This document shows, piece after piece, positions 58,638-64,000 of a stretch of DNA of 64,000 nucleotides. Position 1 is the first letter of the stretch. Every line of letters begins with the position of its first letter. The translations under genes and the position numbers were made by a program. The notes under the pieces were generated by a model, which was given only the letters and a program-made list of their open reading frames with translations, had not been told where the DNA came from and ran no database searches. Source of the stretch: Lepidonotus clava (lineage: Eukaryota > Annelida > Polychaeta > Phyllodocida > Polynoidae); contig OW387140.1 of assembly GCA_936440205.1 (NCBI GenBank), positions 19,651,659 to 19,715,658 on the forward strand, read 5' to 3'.

Positions 58638-61600
58638 TTAATTATGTTTTGTCTTCTATAGAATAGTCTGAAACACCACATCTATAACTCAAATGGGCTA
58701 CAAATCATTAATCTAGACCAATTGCACTGAGGTCAATTAACCTCAGGCATGAAGCAGTAAATAGATAAATGTTTGTTAGACTGCTTTTCAGCAGAAGGCG
58801 CAAGCAATAAATCTTTTATTTTAGTTAGATTGCTACCCTCCAGATGGTAGGTTGAATCCCTGCCCCAACCCCCTTATAAAAATGAAAATTAAAACCCCAG
58901 ATTTACACAGATCTTCCCATTTTAAGATGCCAACATTTACCCCTTGGGTCTAGGGCGGGGGGACAATTGTCCCTATTGCTCCTCACCTTGTAGTTGCCAC
59001 TGTAGTGTTCCACTACAGCAAGCACATGTACACCATGGCTTGAAGTGACTTTCATCTAACAATATATCTCTTACCCCTATTATATATCATCAGCTGATTA
59101 TTGATTAGTTATAAACATATGGCTTAAACAATTCATAGTTCCTGGTTTTGAAAACTAGCAAAAGAGTGGTTGTGGGAGTGCATATCATTCAATGATTTTG
59201 TCTGTATATATATGCATATATAAGCAGTTGGTAATGATGATACAGATAGTGCACAGGCTGTCAAGGTTGACCTCAGATGGCAGCACCTCCAACAAGTTCT
59301 ATACTCTTACAGCATAATGGCAGCAATAATTATATTTTATCGACTATCAATAGTTACCTGCTTATGAAGGAATACACCAAAAGTACTTATAGGATCATTG
59401 CAGAGATGTTCATATGTTGTCACCTTCAAATTCAATGATAAGGCACTTCATTGAAACGTCTGATATTATAGATCAGATCATTACACTCCGATCTTAATTA
59501 CGATTGGAGAATGCGTTTGAGAATGTAGCGTCCCCTGTCCCCTGAAAACCTACCTTATTATAGATATACATGATTGTGAAAACGATATAGGGCTATAAGA
59601 ATTAGGACCTATCTTTGTTTTTTTTAGCCGAATTCTACTGAAAAACACCAAAACAAAAATAGAAAAAAAGACTGCGCACCTCTATTAATCCTTTAACGAT
59701 TTTCATTAAGAATTCATTATTAGGTGGACCGTAAATATATGTGTACACCACCCCAATATTAACAACATCGTTACAATTATGCTACTACCGACTCTTTATC
59801 ATTAGCCCAGGTGTCCCCGAATACAACCCTCCCCTACCTTTATAGCTGAATAAAGCACCATTAAACCAATGCTTACACAACAGGAAGAACAAGTCTAAAG
59901 CCAGTTTTCACCCGAAATATAATAAACACAAGGCGAACATTATTAACCCCACAGTTTGAATTCATGAATTGCCTGATTTCCCCAAGATTTCCATGGATTT
60001 CCCTACGGAATTCCTAAATTCCTTTTAATTGAGGAATCAATGAACGTTATAAACATGGGGTTTGTAGTACTTTATAGGGAATTAAATAATCTTTTAAATG
60101 ATATATTGGCCGATTTTGTATGTTGTATGTTCACAAAAGTGTTTTCCTTGGAAAAATAAGTAAAAATTACGGATAAATTGTCATTTTTCCGGGCGGCTAC
60201 GGCCGGATTGGGGAATACACTCTCGGGCGGCCATGTGCGGATTGGGGTCTAAAGGGTTAAGTAAAAGTCTTTTTCTTCTTGCTCTATAGGCCTATCTCTT
60301 AATGTAGGACTTATTAGAAATACGCAAACACCAACTCGACACGAAGAATGTACAAAATATTTATTTGTATCCTTTCTTTTTCGCCTCACCACAACCATGA
60401 GGAAAACATCAATGTTGCTGTACAGTATACGTATACAATGTGATAGAAGAGGTCACATATCCGTATTTTATGTAACACTCGCTTTTCTACGTTCATCCTA
60501 AACAGTACGCTTCCAGCCGTACTGATTCTTTGTAGAGGCGATCCTCGTTTTGTTTTATGCAAAACACAATGTAGGGAAATGACTTTCAGCCATAGCAGCC
60601 TTGGCAAGGAAGTTCTAATGTCATCCGTGAAAATTTGAATAAAGGTAGTATGATTTGCTTTGAACCTTGACATCTCACATTTGCAAAGTAAATATTCAAA
60701 ACTATCAATTTGATCTAATTAATACAAAGGGGTGGCAATGTTAGAATAAAAGTAGACGTTTAATGACAATCTCCAAAACATATTTATATTTCCCTATAGT
60801 CCCTATCATGCACATTTAAGATTATTGAGTCTTGCAAAACTCAAATGTACTCAAGTTTTATGGTGCTATTATCTTATTGTCTATGTATTGTTTCAAACTA
60901 TCAACAAGGCAGTGATATGTGAAAACGTATGATTATGTTATTCTTCATTCCTGTATGTACATGTTCATGGACAATGCCTTTCTGTATCTGTAAAGACGAC
61001 GGTGCGCCGGATATATACATACCGTCATCATAAAACTTTAGACTTACACACTTAGGTTAATAGCAATAGCACCCTCTGTCAGAAGCTGAATAAAAGTTTG
61101 GTCGTCAATAGTTCCCTGTACACAGAAGTAAACTGCTTCTACTACATGTAAAGGCAAGATTAGAAGCAAAGTGATATTAGGAGACGTTATAATGCCTATT
61201 AGATATATAACTGGCAGCATTATAATTTTACGTCATTAACTTGAACAGGAATATGGTTCTCTTTAAGAACTAAATGACGGACACAAATGGTAGCTCTAGT
61301 GATTTTTAAAAAGACTTTATCAGCCAGCTCTGTTATCTATGGCTTGTAACTACTTTTAGAATCACAAGCTGATCACAACCACATTTCAAGAATGTATACC
61401 TCTTCTTGGTAATTTGAGGGATTTAAAAGTCCATGTACAGTTCACGGCGATTCAAAACCGCAAATCCGATTGCCATTCTGTGAATGAGCCTTAAACAAAA
61501 TGTAGCTAGATGTGAATCTTCAACCAGATAATTACAGTTATAAGCTGAACTGTCCTAGTCCCTACCTGGCAAAGGGCAGTCACAATCATTTAAGGCCGAC

Positions 61601-62120
61601 TTATACTTAACAGTACACCTCGCCATCCGAACAGTACATTGAGGCACAATATAGCGGTAACACTGATGTTATGACCTTGATCTTTTGTTTCTTCCAGGTC
61701 TAAATATGTTTTGATTTTCTTTTAATTCAACTCACACATATGTACAAGATAGCTTAAAGGTATTCAATTCAATAATAAGTATGACACGGCTATAGTCTTA
61801 TTTTTGGTTGTTAAGTGTCATTGGTATAGTTATAAAGTCATGTGAATCGAAATTCTTGTGAATGATTCTAATAAATGCACCTGGAATATATCAAATATAT
61901 AGGCAGTCCTTTCTAATGAAACAAACAACAAAAATAATCTGACAACAACCAATATAGTTTAATTGGGGTAGAACATACCTACATGGAAATAACTGTAATT
62001 CCAGGAACTGTTCTTTGTGAAAATATCATACTGTTTATTCTTCTCATAGAATTTCTTTGTTGTGCAGTTTTTGTTCACGAATGAAAGAAAAAGAGGTTTG
62101 ATAACAAAACACAAGGAACG

Positions 62121-62126
62121 TTTATT
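62121..62126 (-). promoter_or_regulatory. Poly(A) signal of the RGK gene
   Basis: AATAAA on the minus strand about 340 bases after the stop codon. Confidence 0.5.
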
Positions 62127-62462
62127 TACAGCAGGCTTTCCTTTTCAACATATTTTTGCGGTCTTTTCAATACCGGAACTGTTCATACACGCGCCCTACA
62201 ACTGGGCAATATAGATCTACCAGTTTATACCCTTTTAAGAATATATATAGAAGCTAAATGTGTGGGTATATCTCATTGCACACGCCATTAAAACACAAGG
62301 TAAATGCTTCAATATGATTTCATTCACTCGGTCGTTCTTCCTTAGAAACGTAACCGTTTTGAAGTTTGCATTTCCAAAAATCTAGTATAATTAAAATGAT
62401 AACTTTACACATCCTGTTCTGTCAAAGCTAACCATACCCCTCAGAAAAACTTCGAAAAATAC

Positions 62463-63460
62463 CTACAAAACCATAAGATTATCGCATGATTTAGAGACGT
62501 ATTGTGTTTTTCTGAAAAGTTTTCCCAGCAGCCCCTTGGCCGAGGAGACGCACGAGGATTCCCGAGACTTCTCCTCTGTCTGCCTTCGGCGGCGCTCGGT
62601 CCTCTTCGGGTTGAGTCGGATCTGGGAGACGATTCCGACGAGCAGCTCGTCCACCTTGTGGTTTAGCACGGCCGACACCTCGATGTACTTGACATCCCGC
62701 ATCTCACAGATCTCCTTCACTTCTGGAAAGAAGAAACCCGAGGACTTAGACATGCAATGGTTGAAAATCAGCAAACTTTGTCAATAAGTCTGTGTGTCTT
62801 CTGAAGTCTATTGCTCTATCAACAATAATTATCATTGATTTGGATGGATTATTTTTCTCCTTTTTCAATCTGTTGGGACTAACTTCATGTATGAAAGATA
62901 TAAACATATAGATAGCTGAAAGACAACCAGTAGACCTAGATGTTGCATATACACTTCGTAAAGCAATATCTCTCAACATGAGTAACCAAAGGTAATAATT
63001 ATGCTTGTGTAGGGCATGCAATCGTTCAGAACACTTCTTCCTTGGTTTTGCAGGTATACCTCGTGGTAATATTAAGGAAACAGTTCTTGGCGTCTGGCTA
63101 CTTGAGCATGCCCCTTGGTGCCCTTGGTCTCTGCTAATGGCATTTCAACCTGACCCTTGGCCCATCCAACCTCTTATTTTATTTCTTACTCTAATAATTT
63201 CGTACCAAGATTTCAGCTGAATGACATTTTTTTTAAAACGATTTCTTCAACGACCAAAAGCGAACTCCCTTACCGTCGTCGCCGACCTGGCGTGACCTGA
63301 CGAGCTCGCTCTTGTTGGCCACCATGATGACGGCGGCCTTTCGCTGGTCGTCGCGGGCCTGAATCTGGCCGACCAGCTCCACGGCCTGCTGGAAGCTCCC
63401 CCTGTCGGTGATGGAGTACACCACCACGTAGGCGTCCACGTCCCCGTAGTTCTGAAAGTT
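62463..63460 (-). CDS. RGK: RGK-family small GTPase (GEM/REM/RAD type), 3' two exons
   Basis: Exons 63460-63274 and 62722-62463 join in phase 1. The 5' exons are outside the window. The first exon encodes the GTPase core from beta-4: DAYVVVYSITDRGSFQQAVE and the G4 region VANKSELVRSR. The second begins EVKEICEMRDVKYIEVSAVL, followed by QIRLNPKR and a basic extension (KGLLGKLFRK). It ends with SKSCDNLMVL, which matches the RGK C-terminal signature (human REM2 ends SCHDLSVL). RGK proteins inhibit voltage-gated calcium channels through the beta subunit and have no CaaX prenylation, as here. G4 reads NKSE instead of NKSD, a conservative change at the guanine-contact Asp. Which vertebrate paralogue is closest cannot be decided from this part. 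Confidence 0.9.
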
Positions 63461-64000
63461 CTGAGGGCAGAGAAAACACAGAGGTCAGTGGCGACATATT
63501 GAGAGGCAATCGGACGTATGCCTTCGATTCATTTTCCGTGGAATAATTGGTTCTATGTGCCAATGAAGACCGCATAATGCAATCAGCAGGTGCCAATGAA
63601 GGGGTACATCTTAAGCAATTCAGTTATTTATAGAGTAGGCATTTGCCAACATGTAGGCGTGAAGCATTTTTTCCCCTCCTGAGTTTGGGTTCCCGTGAAT
63701 AAAGAATGAGGGTAGGAGGATTACTCATGGGTCATCCAGTAGATGGTATTCTGACTACGTGTATATATCTATTTAACAGCCAATTCTGTGGGTGGCCATT
63801 GAAAAAAGCAATACAGCCTGGTGAGCAGGTGAGGGTGAGTCAGGGAGCTAGGTATGTAGGGTGGGTCTGTATGGGGAGTAAGGATGAGGTAAGGGGAGGG
63901 TAGGACGTTTGAAGAACAACTACTTGCCGGCTGCCACACGAATTGTTACGGAATAAGAAACTGCCTCGTCAGCTGTACAGAAAAACACCTCTCAGCTAAA
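63461..64000. other. RGK intron (5' end of gene outside window)
   Basis: A strong acceptor (CTGCCCTCAG) precedes the exon at 63460. No further coding exon was recognised up to 64000. Confidence 0.6.

Larger units (their letters stand above)
56440..62100. other. Intergenic stretch between transposons and the RGK gene
   Basis: No protein-like frames. It contains a LINE/SINE-like tail (57061-57295), a foldback (58535-58637), a short TA-rich stretch near 58510, and two 35-base direct units with CGGGCGGC...CGGATTGGGG (60189 and 60224). The minus-strand frame 60386-60673 (95 aa, ATG start) has no recognisable domain. Confidence 0.5.

Noticed and set aside
60386-60673. 95-aa minus-strand frame with an ATG
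   Set aside because: No recognisable domain, AT-rich, and isolated between repeats. Kept only as a note in the intergenic entry.

Overview
This is a metazoan nuclear window with spliced genes, GT-AG introns, TATA and CRE promoters and many short DNA transposons. The animal is probably a marine lophotrochozoan (mollusc or brachiopod grade). That placement rests on gene structure and on a degenerate SINE-like repeat whose head resembles molluscan SINEs. It is an inference, and no ribosomal or mitochondrial marker is present.

Five host genes are recognisable. (1) A C/EBP of the alpha/beta/delta/epsilon class lies on the minus strand (9599-11070, two exons). (2) A C/EBP gamma lies on the plus strand (13308-13817, with a non-coding first exon ending at 12134). 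These two are head to head and share about 0.7 kb of promoter holding TATA, CRE, kappa-B, C/EBP and inverted CCAAT motifs. (3) Mitochondrial ribosomal protein L38 lies on the minus strand (16203-25400, eight exons, 413 aa). (4) An LRP3/LRP10/LRP12-type receptor lies on the minus strand (30218-45416, twelve exons, 802 aa; signal peptide, CUB, 2 LDLa, CUB, 3 LDLa, TM, long tail). (5) The last two coding exons of an RGK-family GTPase (GEM/REM/RAD type) lie on the minus strand (62463-63460), and its 5' end is beyond the window.

The gene set mirrors human paralogous regions. CEBPA and CEBPG are divergent neighbours close to LRP3 on chromosome 19. LRP10, REM2 and CEBPE lie together on chromosome 14. 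LRP12 and GEM lie near each other on chromosome 8. The window therefore looks like a surviving pre-duplication C/EBP-LRP-RGK linkage.

From about 45.4 to 56.4 kb there is an accessory stretch between the receptor and the GTPase. It holds foldback elements, CpG-rich palindromes, a TTAA-flanked MITE and two adjacent pogo-type DNA transposons. The first (47840-52772) looks complete, with an uninterrupted 592-aa transposase, inverted terminal and internal GGGGCAATTTTGGCC repeats, and an array of paired X-box-like palindromes. A piggyBac-type MITE has been inserted into that array. The second (53230-56438) is a sister family carrying only a 173-aa DNA-binding fragment of its transposase. Long gene-free stretches occupy 1-8.9 kb, 25.4-30.2 kb and 56.4-62.1 kb. 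They contain a promoter-like cluster near 1.5-1.7 kb, microsatellites and several small inverted-repeat elements. I saw no CRISPR, no rRNA, no confident tRNA gene and no retrovirus-like element.
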